Assembly (NCBI GenBank): GCA_905116865.2
Contig: CAJHNH020002066.1
Coordinates: 26,001-90,000 of the forward strand
Direction of reading: 5' to 3'
Source of the DNA: Candidula unifasciata
Taxonomy: Eukaryota; Mollusca; Gastropoda; Stylommatophora; Geomitridae
DNA: 64,000 bases
Shown: one piece after another, positions 10,914-22,596 of the stretch
Layout of the letters: every line of letters starts with the position of its first letter
Numbering within the stretch: position 1 is the stretch's first letter
Notes under the pieces: model-generated
The model's input: the letters and a program-made list of their open reading frames with translations, nothing else
Database searches by the model: none
What the model was told of the DNA's origin: nothing
Translations under genes and position numbers: made by a program

Positions 10914-12865
10914 GCTCTTAAAAATCTGACCTTTGTAATTCTATCTGTACAATTCCATAATTTATTCAGTTGTTTTAGTCTTTGAAGAGCAATTGATAGT
11001 CGCCGTTTAATTTCTTTCATTGTGTCACCATTGTTGGTAACCAGTGACCCAAGATATTCGAAATTTTCCACCACTTCCAATCTTTCCTCATTAACATATA
11101 TTTCCTTCTCCATGGCAGTTTTGTTTGTATGCATTATCTTTGTTTTTGCTATGTTAAGAAATAAGTTATGATTTTCACTATTTCTTCGGAGTGAGGTTAA
11201 TAAGTTTTCTAAACCATTTTGTGATGTTGATAGTAATACTGTATCATCAGCATAACGAATTTCTGGTATTTCATGACCACCGATGTTTAGAGCATCATAG
11301 TGTTCCTTGTTTATATCATCTCTTACATTTCTCATTATATTTTCGGCGTACAGGTTGAACAAATACGGTGACAGCACACATCCCTGACGGACTCCTTGCT
11401 TGATGCCAAACCAGTCTGATGTCTCTCCATCTATTCTGACTGCTGCTTGTTGGTCTTGATAGAGCATTTTAATGAGCTGCACTATATGTGATGGAAAGCC
11501 CATATTCCTCATGATTTCCCAAAGCTTCTGATGTTGTGCACAGTCAAATGCTTTTGAATAATCCACAAAACATAAGAACAGATTTACATTAAATTCTCTA
11601 CACTTCTCTATTATTAAACGCATGTTGAAAATATGATCTCTTGTTCCTCTTCCCTGTCTAAATCCAGCCTGAGCTACATTAATCTCTTCTTCCATTTTCT
11701 TATGCAGCCTTCTCATTATAATTTTTAGTAGAATTTTACTTGCATGACTGATCAGGGCAATAGTTCGATAGTTTGTACATAATTTCAGGTCACCCTTTTT
11801 TGGTATTGGAATGAAGATAGTTCTCTTCCAGTCTTTTGGCCAAATATCATATTTCCATATCTTTTCACATAATGCATGATAGATTTTTATGCCTTCTTCT
11901 CCTCCCGCTTTAATCAATTCAGCTGGTATCTCATCACATCCAGGTGATTTACCATTTTTCAGGCTCCTTATTGCCCATGAAATTTCATCTAATGAAGGTT
12001 CAGGTTCTGCCTCTACTGTTACTGGTTCATGTATATCATTCATATCCTCACTGTCATTCATATCATACATTCCGCTGCAATATTCCTGCCATCTTCCTAG
12101 AATTTGTCTAGATTCTGTTAAAGTATTTCCCAACTTGTCACAAATAACATTTAACTGAGGTTGAAAATTTCTTGTCAATAACTTCATTTCCTTGAACATT
12201 TCGTAATCTCTTCCATTTTTATGATGCTGCTCTATTTTAAAACAGCAATCTTGTACATACTGATTTTTATCCTTTCTTGTGTACTTTCTTATTTCTCGTG
12301 TTAAAAATTTATACTTCATCCTACTGTCATTGGTTTCTCCTTTCTTTTTCAGTTCCCTCCGTTGTTTTATTAGTTCTAACGTGTATGGTGTGATCCATGG
12401 TTTATGTTGCTTAGTCCTGGTGGGTATTAAGTCTTTAGCTGCTGTTATCAAGATATCCCTAGCTTGTACCGCCAGTTCATCAGGTGTAATTTCCTCTTGT
12501 ACAGACATCAAGACCTCAAAACGGTTCTTCACTTCTACGTTGTATGCATCTGGTACTTTTGTGAGATCAAATCGAAATGGCCTTGGTCCTCGGGTAAGCT
12601 TTTTGAGTTTTAATTTCAGATCTGCTTCTAGTAACTGATGATCTGTATCGCACTCTGCACTTCGCAGGGTTTTTGCAGATGTTATGCTCGATCTCCATCT
12701 TCTATGTATTAAATTGTAATCTATCTGATTTTTGGTAACACCGTCAGGGGATGTCCATGTGAAAAGCCTTCTAGGGTGTTGTTTATAAAGTGTGTTAGCT
12801 ATTGTTAATTCATTTTCTATGCAAAATTCAATCAATTTTTCTCCTGTTTCATTTCTATTACCCAA
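10844..12865 (-). pseudogene. RTE copy 2: endonuclease C-terminus plus reverse transcriptase
   Basis: A 673-codon frame that in fact stays open upstream to the truncation at 12930. It holds NQIDY, the EEP DTDHQLLE motif, the basic linker, and the whole RT palm with FVDYSKAFDC, GVRQGCVLSPY and YADD (residues 538-541; plus-strand 11243-11254). Unlike copy 1 the endonuclease-RT junction is in frame, which shows that the family's ORF is continuous. A 1-bp deletion near 10902 shifts the frame after RACIFP, so it ends early; the true C-terminus continues in 10482-10913. Confidence 0.92.
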
Positions 12866-12930
12866 TCCAAATTTTCCTAAAACGTGTCTCTCATTTTCAG
12901 CTCTGCCTGTACCTACTTTAGCCTTAAAAT

Positions 12931-13400
12931 ATATATATAGACATAAATAATGTGCGACTGTGTATAGGTTGGTAGGAATACGTGTGTATGTGTGACAAAG
13001 TTTATAATTCGGTTCTTTCTTTCCTTTTACCTTACTTCGGGGATTCTGGGATTTCGTAGGGAATTCAGAGAATGTCTATTAGTATAGGGGTGTTAGGGTG
13101 TGAAATAAACACCGGCTAACACTAACACTTTTTCTCAAACTGGCAAGACATCAACGTGGCTGCTTCGGGATAGGTCAATTAAGTGATTTTGTGTATTCGT
13201 GTGGTTTTGTTTTGTGCTGGTCAAGGCTTTATAGCCGCAACGTTCACTTTCCTTTTGCATCTGTTGCACTGTGCAGCTCGCTGATCTACTTTTCGTCAGG
13301 CTTTGTATCTTCCCTATAATACTGGGCTGGCGGGTACCCTAATAATAACATCTTAGGAGGTTAAACTGGGCTCTGCGTTGTTGGTCTGCCATCTGGATTG
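12931..13400. other. No gene seen
   Basis: Unassigned AT-rich flank of RTE copy 2. Confidence 0.4.
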
Positions 13401-13404
13401 ATAT

Positions 13405-13665
13405 TTATAAATTATGAGGGTGTCCTGAGTGCTGTGATGTCGATTCCTAATTCAACATTCAGGTGATGATGACCACTCCTTTCATCCATTGACGACTAGA
13501 TTGGTTTTGTGAGTGCGCAGATGGATGATAAGGCCAATTCTAGCACCGAAAGTTCTTAAACAGTAAGGACATGGAATTGAGGTCGCTTCTCTCTGGTATG
13601 GTATGGTAAACCTTTCTGTAGCAGCTCGGGAGGCATAAACTGCGACGGCAATTATCAGTGTCACG
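13405..13665 (-). mobile_element. LINE C-terminal remnant with a C2H2-like finger
   Basis: The minus frame at 13482-13664 contains CPYCLRTFGARIGLIIHLRTH, a C-x2-C-x12-H-x3-H finger. Motifs of the form C..C.....RIGL..H.R.H sit near the C-terminus of some invertebrate LINE polyproteins, so I read this as a LINE 3' end and not a host zinc-finger gene. It is a 60-codon fragment with no other finger. At 13405-13465 there is also a SINE-B-like tail (GTGCTGTGATGTCGATTCC). Confidence 0.5.
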
Positions 13666-13782
13666 ATCGTGTGGCCTTTTTATTCATGCTGATCCGAGTG
13701 GGACCCAGTCTAAAACAGATACCACACTCATACACCTACTTACAAAACATTGTTATAAATTATGGTAAGTAATTCACCATCA

Positions 13783-14120
13783 ATCAGCAAGTCCTTTACA
13801 GAACGTCGCTCTCTTCACGGCACGCCTAAAACTATCCCTTTCTCTAGCCAGCTCTCCAGCCACATGCGCTTTCAGTGGAAATCCTCTTCACTGACCTGCA
13901 TCCATCTTCGCGTAGGTCAACCCCTGCCTCGCATTCCACAAGCTACATCCTCCATCACCATCTTTTCCAAGCCATCGTGACGTTTGATGTGGCCAAAATA
14001 ATTTAACTTTTAGGACAGAATGCTGTTTATGAGGCCAGTTCTCGACATTTAACTTGCGTAGAATTTCGATGTTTTTCCTCTTTTTAATCCACGATATTCT
14101 GAGAAACTTTGAAAAAAAAA
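13783..14120 (-). mobile_element. LINE (RTE-like) 3' end remnant
   Basis: Read on the minus strand with small frame breaks, this contains FGHVKRHDGLE-like and GRGRP-like segments characteristic of the RTE C-terminus. The 3' end, GTGAAGAGAGCGACGTTCTG (minus), recurs at 38305-38400 and 60893-61010, so those are the same family. It is too decayed for a coding call. Confidence 0.55.
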
Positions 14121-14300
14121 TTTAAATTCAAAAGCTCCAATCTCCAATGGTCCGTAAATAAAACCGCATATGCACGTTACAAAATAAGGGGATGCGGTAG
14201 GACAGTGTTATTACAGTTATGCAAATGACACCTTTCTTGCCACCAGCGCTACGACAGAATGGGGATGTACCTATATCTGTATAAAGCAATCCACACTTGG

Positions 14301-14566
14301 GGATCCGCCGTGGTATAGCGACTAGACGCTCGCCTTCTGCTGTGAAGGTTGTGGAATCAAATCCGAACAGAACTGTGCTTTAAAAGAAAATGACTTCAGC
14401 TCTAAGGTCCACAAACCTCAAATCGGTATCAGATAAAGTCCTGGGAAGTAAAGGCAGCCGGTGCAAAGTTACTGTTTCACCCACCGAATAGCGATTGGTC
14501 TATAAAATATAGGTCAAGCATTATATGCCCAATACGCCTATAAGCGTAGAGAAGGGTCCTTTAATT
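14301..14566 (+). mobile_element. SINE-A copy
   Basis: Full-length sense copy from the head (CCGTGGTATAGCGACTAGACGCTCGCC) to the CCTTTAATT end. A second SINE-A in the opposite orientation starts immediately after it. Confidence 0.8.
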
Positions 14567-14568
14567 AA

Positions 14569-14740
14569 CTCGTGGTGGCTGAAATGGTCAACTCCACACC
14601 AGCCGCCTTTACTTACCAGGTTATTTCCTGGCATCAACTTTCAACTGGGTCGACCTGGGAACCTTAGGTTATTTATAATAATCCACCTAGGCGCGGATTC
14701 GAACTTAAGTCGCTAGCTGCTGCACTATGCGTCAATAAAT
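14569..14740 (-). mobile_element. SINE-A copy, antisense partner
   Basis: Lacks the 3' tail block. It runs from the body (CCGCCTTTACTTACCAGG) to the head complement (GATTCGAACTTAAGTCGC). With 14301-14566 it forms a tail-to-tail inverted pair. Confidence 0.7.
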
Positions 14741-14744
14741 CGGT

Positions 14745-15850
14745 CTGTCTACTCCGGAATTCCACCTAAAGGTTTATCATACTGTCCTTAGACTTAAAAA
14801 TATCAATGACCAAGACCAAGAAAACCGATCTCAAATACCTCGTTCATTTTCAAAAGAAGCTATACTTGGGACACACGTAACAGCACACCAACTGGCTTCA
14901 ACCTATAGTTCTTTCCGAGTAAGAATCCAGCGATAGGCAGCTCTCAAGACATGCTGAGGTACAACAACAATTGAGGAGAACGCTCAACGGAAGTAATGGA
15001 AAAGACCCAGAAGAGTACAACCGAATGTTTCGACCAAAGTCATTGTCAACAAAATACTAAATTCAGCACGAACTGTGAATGAAAAAACTCAACGGACAAG
15101 AGAAAGAAGTTAATAAAAAAATTTTTAAAAACCAAGGTCAACATGAAAGCAAGAAGTACGTAATCGCTATTTACGTCATAGCTCTCACATCAGAATATTA
15201 GAGATTTCTGTGCCTGAAGACGATACGTCTCAGAATGACAGGTTCACCGTTATTGAGACTAGATGAGTCGTACTCCATTAAACAGTAAAAGTCGAAGATA
15301 TAAGATACCAACCATCGACAAGAATCAGCAACTTTACATTTAACTGTCGCCAGTTCTTAATCAATAGTCTGGGAATCTCTTTGCTTACGTCAACGCTACC
15401 TAAATCTGAATCCAAAATTAGCCCCACACTTGAAGAAAAACGTATACAGCCATTTAGAAGGGAGAGAGTTGCCAGTTGTCTGTTGGCTTTGCAACTTGAA
15501 CAAGATATTGCTAGAACATCGGCGCGGCTCAAGTTATTAATATCTAGCTTGCTAGTTCCGCATAAGGTTGTCATTTAGATGTATTTGACATTTAGTGCAA
15601 TCCTGAGAAATCGATTCCGTGTGCACGACATTGAGATGTCATCTGCGTTTTTTCTTTTCGCAGACGCAGAAATATCAATGGTTGGAAAGCCTTGAGGCGA
15701 CTGAAATAGCAGGATAGGGTGGTTGTTAGGTGTTGATCGGCTTCCACAGAAGGCATAGCAGAGAAGTAGTGTGGGAGAAGATACAGGAGGCAGCAAAACA
15801 TTTCAAGTTATAGGTACATGATGTTTAGAGTCGCCTGCCATCCCGTGTGA
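14745..15850. other. No gene seen
   Basis: Short frames at 15278-15574 (minus) and 15575-15801 (minus) have no recognisable domains or neighbours. The region is unassigned. Confidence 0.4.
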
Positions 15851-15859
15851 GGCCCCATT

Positions 15860-16130
15860 TAAGGAAAATAAAAACAGACCCACTCCTCCCTAACAAGCAT
15901 GTCGTAAAGGGTTAACATGTTTGTTTCCTTGAAAGTCAGAGTGCAACTGCCTGGGAGGCGAGGAACCACAAGTCTGCATATAAATAAGCTAGAACTGTAA
16001 AATGGATGTGCATGCAAAACCGAAGTTCTGGGAAAAAGAACCATGTCAGAAGCGGACGAACAGCCAAAACTTTCCGCCGAGGTTTACAGTCGGTGAACTC
16101 TAAGAAGAAAAAGAAGACTCGCCAGCCAAC
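15860..16130 (+). repeat. Interspersed repeat family E copy
   Basis: The clearest sense-oriented copy. It carries CCCTAACAAGCATG, GGCGAGGAACCACAAGTCTGC, AAGTTCTGG and TACAGTCGGTGAACTC, then a (GAA)-rich end near 16103-16120. Confidence 0.6.
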
Positions 16131-16359
16131 CTGAAGGTTTTCAAGTTCGAGTCGGATTCTGACCCACCCCCCCCCCCCCCCCAAAAAAAAGTTATCTTGA
16201 CTCGTATTTCAACAGCCTGAAATGAGAACTAAGTAATGTCCTGTGAAGAAAAGACAGTCGTCGTTATGTTGAACACATACATCATCAATCGAGTGCCCGT
16301 TGGTCAATAAAAAGATGAGGGTATTATCATTTGTTGGACGCGGCAGTGTCGTAAAAAGA

Positions 16360-16670
16360 GTCCTTCGTCTTACATGACGTTTCAACTGGTCACCTCCAAA
16401 TGTCTGGTCCTTTGTCCTACATGACATTCCAACTGGTTATCACCAAATATCCGATCCTTTGTATTACATTATGTTTCAACTGGTTATCTCCAAATGTCCG
16501 GTATTTTGTATTATACAATGTGTCAATTAGTCATTTCCAAATACCCAGTTCTTTGTCTTACATGATGTTTCAACAGGTCATCTCCAAATATAAAGTTCGT
16601 TGTCTTTCAGGATGTTTCGTCTGGTCATCTCCAAATATAAAGTTCGTTGTCTTACATGATGTTACGACTT
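16360..16670. repeat. 47-bp minisatellite, about six to seven degenerate units
   Basis: The unit resembles CATGATGTTTCAACTGGTCA followed by TCTCCAAATGTCCGG and TCCTTTGTCTTA; the first period runs from 16373 to 16420. A related single block (CATGTTTCAGTTGGTCCCAT) occurs within the adjoining LINE remnant at about 16857-16876, so the array probably arose from LINE coding sequence. Confidence 0.8.
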
Positions 16671-16960
16671 CTGCCGTGTGGCGTCGGTAGTCATGTCTAT
16701 CCACAGCCTTACGTATCGTGTACTTCCAATCAACTCTGACACAGATAAGCGGCCTGTCAAACTGACCAGCATCTTTTCTCTCTGTCTCCATCTGCCTCTC
16801 CTAGCCTCCAACTTTCCTTCTGTCACGATGTACTCAAGTTTTCGCATTCTCCTCACATGTTTCAGTTGGTCCCATCCTAATATCCATGTCGCTTTGCTGA
16901 AGGCACACATGTTGAGAAAATTGAAAACTGTTGAACATATTGAAAATGGCAGTATCAAGA
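16668..16960 (-). mobile_element. LINE C-terminal remnant
   Basis: The minus frame at 16662-16958 reads WDQLKHVRRMRKLEYIVTEG, then RRGRWRQREKML, and ends in a segment like SELIGSTRYVRLW. This is the pattern of RTE-type C-termini (GH..RR..LEYIVT.GK..G.R.RGRQR....). A sister fragment lies at 31410-31790. Confidence 0.6.
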
Positions 16961-17079
16961 AATGATTTCACTACAGGGGATGGCTGGATATTCAAGGGCT
17001 CATTTTCTTCTGCTTTGATTTGCGTTGGCAGGAAACTGGATCACATACATTCAACAGTCGTTGTGATGCTCAGTGGGAT

Positions 17080-17310
17080 CGACGACCGAACCACCCATTG
17101 ACTGGCTGTTAGACGATTTCGTCGCCGATCGAGACAGTATTTGGGTCTGCCTCATTTGATCGCATCAGCAGTGCAAGAGTCTTTTTTTTTCCGGCTATTT
17201 GATGGCGAGCAGTGTGAAGCTATTTCATATACCACACATAACTTAGTCACACTTATAACCAAAAGCTCCCCCTTTAAGGGTTCTGGTTAACTGTGACGAT
17301 TTGTTTTTCC
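17080..17310 (+). repeat. Interspersed repeat family F, copy 1
   Basis: Shares ordered blocks (GTAGACGA.TTCGTCG.CG.TCG, TTTGATCGCAT..ACTGCA, AACC.AAAGCTCC) with 37945-38200 (same strand) and 47570-47830 (opposite strand). Class unknown; I saw no convincing terminal inverted repeats or coding capacity. Confidence 0.6.
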
Positions 17311-17621
17311 CTAGCAAAGCATCTACCCACCTAGATGATCAGTAGGGGATCAGCAAGCCTTTTGTTAGTCAGCCACAGTTCAAGATATGTTATACACGTA
17401 TTGTTTGTAACATATCTGTGGCGCCCAGTTTTAATCTTGAGCTCATATTCTGCAGCCAGACTACCAAATGTAAGCATTCCTAATCATTTCACTTTATATT
17501 TTGTTTTGTGTGCTATAAGTCTCACATCACCATACATATAACCTAAATTATTAATGCTGTTCCCACGTTTTCTAGGTTTTTCTAACAACGATACTTCTAA
17601 TAAGGACAAAGACGCTAACGA

Positions 17622-17797
17622 ATATGTCTTCTTTTTCTTCTTCTCTTCTTTTTCTTCTTCTTCTTCTTCTTCTTCTTCTTCTTCTTCTTCTTCTTCTTCT
17701 TCTTCTTCTTCTTCTTCTTCTTCTTTTTCTTCTTCTTCTTCTTCTTCTTCTTCTTCTTTTTCTTCTTCTTCTTCTTCTTCTTCTTCTTCTTCTTCTT

Positions 17798-17828
<31 letters not shown>

Positions 17829-17872
17829 TTCTTCTTCTTCTTCTTCTTCTTCTTCTACTTCTTCTTCTTTTT
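17622..17872 (+). repeat. (TTC)n microsatellite
   Basis: About 250 bp of nearly pure TTC with a few T or A interruptions. Long Ser or Leu frames across it are artefacts. Confidence 0.95.
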
Positions 17873-17939
17873 CCCGTTCACCGGCTCTAAACCCAGACAT
17901 AACGTTCTGGATGTTCGTCCGCCTCTAGACTGCAGTCCT

Positions 17940-18130
17940 GTTTCAGAATCTGAATCTTGCGTGTGTAACGTTTGACAGATCTGACTAATTTGTATGCAGA
18001 CTGTTACTTCCTTGCCTCTCAGGAAGATGCACTCCGATTTCGAAGGAAGCTCCCAATTAGTCGATTCTTACGGCTTGCTTTTGGGTTCCTGTTGTTCCTA
18101 TAATAGGGCCCCGGAACCCACACGGGGAAC
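17940..18130 (-). repeat. Interspersed repeat family E copy, partial
   Basis: GCAGACTGTTACTTCCTTGCCTCTCAGGAAGATGC and the GGGCCCCGGAACCCAC block match the complement of 47975-48140. Confidence 0.55.
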
Positions 18131-18136
18131 CCGTGT

Positions 18137-18403
18137 AAGTGAAGAACCTTTTACCACGTCTTCAGCTGTACTTTATGTATAGGGGTAGACCTTCATTATA
18201 ATAGACCGATCGGCACAATGTGGTCAATATCACGCCAGCCGCCTCCACTTGCCATGACTTTACCTAGTACACATTTAAGGCTGGTCCGACCTGACAGCCA
18301 CAGTCGATTTTGGGAAAAAAAATATTCGGCTCCATCAGGACCCGAACCTGCGACCTTGGGAACCGTATGCAAGTGCCTGGTCCCTACACAACGGTGGCTC
18401 CCT
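18137..18403 (-). mobile_element. SINE-A copy
   Basis: Antisense copy with a decayed tRNA-like head at 18340-18400. It is followed after about 30 bp by a second copy in the same orientation. Confidence 0.75.
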
Positions 18404-18433
18404 CTATCCTGTGTGAGTACCCACACACACAAG

Positions 18434-18695
18434 TCAAGGACACTTTTCCACGGCTTTAGGTGTATACGGCTTACAAGACTAGACCTAGATTTCATAGACC
18501 AATCAGCACACGATGGATGATGTGGTCAGCATCACGCCGCCCGCGTTTACTTCCCAGGACTGCACCCTGTACCCACTCAACGCTGGGTCGACCAAGGGAG
18601 CCAAGGTCATTTTTGAAAAAAGTCCGGCTTCGCCAGGGAGCGAACCCACGACCTTCCGATCCGCAGGCCAGCGCCTATTCACTCCGCCACTCTAT
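18434..18695 (-). mobile_element. SINE-A copy
   Basis: Better preserved than its neighbour: the body complement (CAGGACTGCACCCTGTACCC, GGGTCGACC) and the B-box complement (CGAACCCACGACC) are clear. Confidence 0.8.
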
Positions 18696-18719
18696 TCTGT
18701 GTACTGCTAATTTTGTATA

Positions 18720-20130
18720 GAACACATTATCTTCCAAGCATTTATGGTCAACTATCCATACTCACATACTTGCGTTTCAAAATTGGTGGATTTTAACCAT
18801 GTCAAATTCGTTTGTGTCGACTATCTTCAAATCTTGAAATACTCAACACCACATTTCCAGATAAAATTTAAATTTTAAAAAGAAACTTAAGACCTGAATG
18901 ACAACCTGTTGTCTGTTGCCATGACAACAGTGCAGAACGTATCACACAGAAACTCTATTTTCTTTCAGAAACGAAGTGAAAATAATCGTTTCGTTCAGGG
19001 ATTTAGAAGAGTAGATTTTCTTTTTGATAGTGTTGACAGCAGAGCGAATGAGCGTAATAGTGCGAGAGGAGGTTAGGGTGGGGAAAAAAGACAAGAGGAA
19101 GAGATAAACGGACAGATAATGAGAGAGAGGAAGGAAGTGTAAGAAAGAATGAAAAGTACTGAGAGAGAGAAAAAACAATGATAAAAGGAAAAAACGTCTT
19201 CCACCTCCGCTCTCTTTCTATCCACCTTCACATTATATCTGTTTTTCTTCTCTCTGTCATTTTTACCCCCACCCCACCCCCGCCTCTCTCTCTCTCTCCC
19301 TCTCTTTCTCCACTCTCTCAGAAACACAGAAATACAGATAGACACACAGAACAATTATGTAGACACAGACAGACAGTTGGATATACAGACAGAAAGACAG
19401 ACCTACTGACCGACCGACAGACCGACCGTAGATAGAAGATTTAAAAAAACAACTGATAGCATAACTGACTCAATAGTTCTTGATTAAATAATTACTTGCA
19501 ATAGGAACTGATTTACTGGCCGACTGATTAATTTACTGCCGGTGTCTTACATGAATGTACGTTCTAGATTCACGAAGCACAATCTAGGAAACGATTCCTG
19601 TCTTCAGATAGAAAGAAATGAATGACACAAAATAAAGCAGTCATTAACAAAAATCATTTGCTCTGTTAAACTGTAACGCCATTACACACGATCGAACATT
19701 GCTTCAAACTGCAAACTGCCATATTTCGAATATTAAATAAATACCAAACATTCACAACTAGGTAATGGCTGGTTGCCTTTTGTCCAAAGGATTTGTAAGT
19801 TTAAGCTCTAAGTCAGATACACTTGTGTTCAGGTTGTAAGCAAAGAACTGCGACCCTTTCCACGCCTTAAACGCATCGCGCATTCAAATATTGCTAGGTT
19901 GATGAGGTTGGCACTTTTCCATCTCTCCAGACGACAGTGTTATATTGTGTTATAGGGAGCCGTATACCTATTTGGACAGTAATGTAGATGAAGAGGGGGA
20001 AGCTGATGAAGATTTTAAAATACGAATACAAAAGGCAAGAGTAGCTTTCACAGCACTAGGGAGTTTGTGAAAGTAAAGAAAAAAAAAACATTAAACTAAT
20101 AATAAACTAAATTTTTTAAAATTCTAATCT
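18720..20130. other. No gene seen; CT- and GA-rich tracts
   Basis: Contains purine-rich (19065-19175) and pyrimidine-rich (19195-19320) tracts and a GACAGACAGA-like run near 19360-19430. No coding signal is recognised. Confidence 0.5.
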
Positions 20131-20139
20131 AAATGTCTA

Positions 20140-20570
20140 ATCAGCACTGTTGTAAGAAGAGGAAACACACAGAACAACTAAGGCAATTATAAATAAAGTA
20201 CAAACATTCATTAACTGGTGCCTACGCAGAATAGTGAGAATAATATGGTATGATAGAATCACTAATGTGGAACTTTGAGAAAGAACAAAACATATTCCAC
20301 TGAACCAAGAGGTGAAGAAAAGACGCTGGCGTTGGACAGTACACACGTTGAGAAAATCTGAGAACAGCTATAACCCTAACTAGAAAGTTTTCGCACTGGA
20401 CCCTATAAGGACACAGAAATGAAGAAAGAAGAAAAAACACCTGCAAAATAGAGCTAGAGAGTGAAGTTAAAAACGATTGGAGGACATGGGGAGAGCTACA
20501 TGCGATAGCGAAGGATAGAACGAGTTGGCGTGAGTTGTTTGAGGGCCTGTGCCCCACTGTGAGTTGAAAA
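20140..20570 (+). mobile_element. LINE C-terminal remnant, RRWRW type
   Basis: The plus strand with frame breaks reads WCLRRIVRIIWYDRITN, then KKRRWRWTVHTLRK and a WRELF-like end before TGAAAAGGCAGAAGAAG. The layout LRRI..I.W.D.I.N..L, then RRRWRW.GH.LR, is that of a common invertebrate endonuclease-RT LINE. A second remnant of the same type is at 28210-28530. Confidence 0.65.
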
Positions 20571-20639
20571 GGCAGAAGAAGTCACAAAAATAGGGATGCA
20601 TAGGAATCACAGCCAATGGCGGTGACGTGTGTGATCAGC

Positions 20640-20852
20640 AGGACAATTGTAGTGTTAGATTTTCAGGACTCTTGTTGCCATCGCGTGTTGAGGCTCAAGT
20701 GGAAACATTTCTGCGATACCAGAGACAAGAGGAAATTACTACAAGTCCGTGTGACAACATCCTAGCCTTCAGCGGAGCTGGAGCAAGGGACCTCCAGCAC
20801 TCCAGGCGGACGCCATGGTTCGAGACCACGCAGCCCCAGGAGATCAGATAAA
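20640..20852 (-). mobile_element. SINE-B copy, tRNA-derived
   Basis: SINE-B in sense has a head with GTGGTCTCGAGACATGGTGTC and GGTTCCGGGTTTAAACCC (B-box-like), then a body with TCACGTGGACTTTGATTTC. This antisense copy keeps the head complement (CCAGGCGGACGCCATGGTTCG) at the right end. Confidence 0.6.
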
Positions 20853-21074
20853 ACAGACAGAGAATCCATTTATTGAAACACTAATTAAACTGGAGGTGAA
20901 TAGAGACTCTGGAAGATATTGAATACTGAGAAGGAAACAAAGGCGGACTTTTAATAAGGTTGTAACTGTTACTGTTAGCAACCGACTTTTCGTTGGCTAC
21001 TGGATAAGGGGGCGGAGCACTTGTGGGAATGTTCCCTAGTGAAACGATGTTAATTCTTGATTCATTCATGCATT

Positions 21075-21275
21075 TAAAGGGAACTGCGTGGTCTCGAGAC
21101 ATGGTGTCTGCCTCGAGTGCTAGAGGTTCCGGGTTTAAACCCGGTAAGGGCTGATATTTTTTTCACGTGGACTTTGATTTCTAGTAAATCTCCCTGGTGT
21201 CTGGAAAGTGATATAGGACGCCCGGGTGCATTTTTGCGTGCTATGATGTTGATCTGTTGTTTAAACTTCATTCAT
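21075..21275 (+). mobile_element. SINE-B copy
   Basis: Sense-strand reference copy: head, GGTTCCGGGTTTAAACCCGG, body, and a 3' end with GTGCTATGATGTTGATCTG and CATTCATTG. The tail block recurs alone near 7930 and 13405. Confidence 0.7.
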
Positions 21276-21344
21276 TGAAATACAAAAGAATCAGAGCTTT
21301 TGTGAATTGCAACTAACAAACTTTTCACAAGCGAAGTTTTCAGT

Positions 21345-21515
21345 GTTATGTTAGTTGCGTATCCTTTACAGGACGTTGCAGAACCAACCCCAACAGCCCC
21401 TGACTGTTGTGTGGTCTGTCCAGGCAAATGTACGTCCAGTAGTTTGCCATTGCTTGGGATCGAACCCGGCATCCCGGCATTACGAAGCGTTCGCATCGAC
21501 TTAGCCACAGAGCCA
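21345..21515 (-). mobile_element. SINE-C copy, tRNA-derived
   Basis: Antisense copy: CCTTTACAGGACGTTGCAGAACCAACCCC, then AGTAGTTTGCCATTGCTTGG, then GATCGAACCCGGC (B-box complement) and a tRNA-like head to 21512. Part of the body resembles the 5' leader of the RTE at 5805-5850. Confidence 0.7.
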
Positions 21516-22053
21516 ACAGCTTTCAGTGTAGTAGGAATTAAATGGTCCCAACCCACTCTATCCCATTTATTTTTACTACTGCAAAGAAATAGTTATTACT
21601 TTAACTCTGTCTGACTTGAACATTAATTTTCCTGCAAGTATCAATTTCTTCAAAAAAGGATACTTTCCCCCTGAATCTAACGAAAGGTTAACATTAAACC
21701 AGGAATTGTTTCTATCTCACAAGCGTGTTAAATTGACCTGAAGCTTCCACGAAATTGAAGAAAAATATTATTTCTTGTTCAATCGGCTTTGGGTCTTCAT
21801 TCGAGTTAGTTCGAGGTTTCAAATTACGTAACGCTGGAAACACGCGAGTCATGCGAGGTTACAGACCGCGATATCAGATACTAACTCAACAGATAATCCA
21901 GTGCAGTGTTTCCCAAAGGGGGTGCTATGCCATATAGGGGGGGGGGCGGGGGGGGGGCGTTGCTGGGACGGTCCAGGGCGGCGGTAGAAGCCTGGGTGCA
22001 GTTAGGAGCAACGCATGATAATAAGGCGGTGGTACTGAAACACACACAGAGAA

Positions 22054-22059
<6 letters not shown>

Positions 22060-22138
<79 letters not shown>

Positions 22139-22194
22139 AGAAGAAGAAGAAGAAGAAGAAGAAGAAGAAGAAGAAGAAGAAGAAGAAGAAGAAA
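22060..22194 (+). repeat. Compound microsatellite (TA)n-(GA)n-(GAA)n
   Basis: TA units (22060-22084), GA units (22085-22134) and GAA units (22135-22193) follow one another without a gap. Apparent Glu-rich and Ser-rich frames here are not genes. Confidence 0.95.
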
Positions 22195-22199
22195 TTGTG

Positions 22200-22590
22200 A
22201 GAGAAAACATTTTAATAAACCATTCGTGCCTTTCTCAATGAAGTGTAACATTAAAATCGTAATGACTGTTTTATTTTCACACAAAAAGCAGTTTTTAATG
22301 GTATAACCAATCAGGTTTATCATTCCCATTAACATCACTGCATATGTTTTCTTAAGCTTTGTTTTAATATTTCCATACTAGGAAAATGAGTTTAAGGATG
22401 ATCTGAGCTGAAACTTCTACAAGGGGCAGTTATCACAGAATGTATTTTTAAATATGATTCTTTGTGTAACAGCGATTTGACATAGCTTAAATAAATAGCC
22501 TAAGAGAATCAACTGATGTGAGCTGTTCATTCAGTAAAACAGAGAAGTCTTTCGGTGAGGCGTAACAGAGCCAAGGCTCTGTGTGATTTA
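22200..22590. other. No gene seen
   Basis: Unassigned AT-rich sequence between two satellites. Confidence 0.4.
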
Positions 22591-22596
22591 CATAAT

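Larger units (their letters stand above)
10473..12930 (-). mobile_element. RTE/BovB-like element, 5'-truncated (copy 2)
   Basis: Same family as 2746-6120 and almost identical over their shared length. The 3' end has a (TGAA)n tail at 10473-10488. The 5' end stops near 12930 inside the codons for the GDFNAKVG endonuclease motif and abuts ATATATATAG. The (TA)n on the 3' side and ATATATATA on the 5' side suggest insertion into a TA-rich site with an AT duplication whose length cannot be fixed. Truncation from the 5' end is normal for target-primed reverse transcription. Confidence 0.92.

Noticed and set aside
13482..13664. C2H2 zinc-finger host gene
   Set aside because: Only one finger in a 60-codon fragment, of the RIGL..H type found in LINE C-termini.
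17554..17928. Ser-rich and Leu-rich frames
   Set aside because: Translation of the (TTC)n microsatellite.
21902..22000. Second hAT element starting CAGTGTTTCCCAAAG
   Set aside because: No matching opposite end or 8-bp duplication was found.
21881..22338. Glu-rich and Ser/Leu-rich frames with apparent low-complexity domains
   Set aside because: Produced by the (TA)n-(GA)n-(GAA)n compound repeat.
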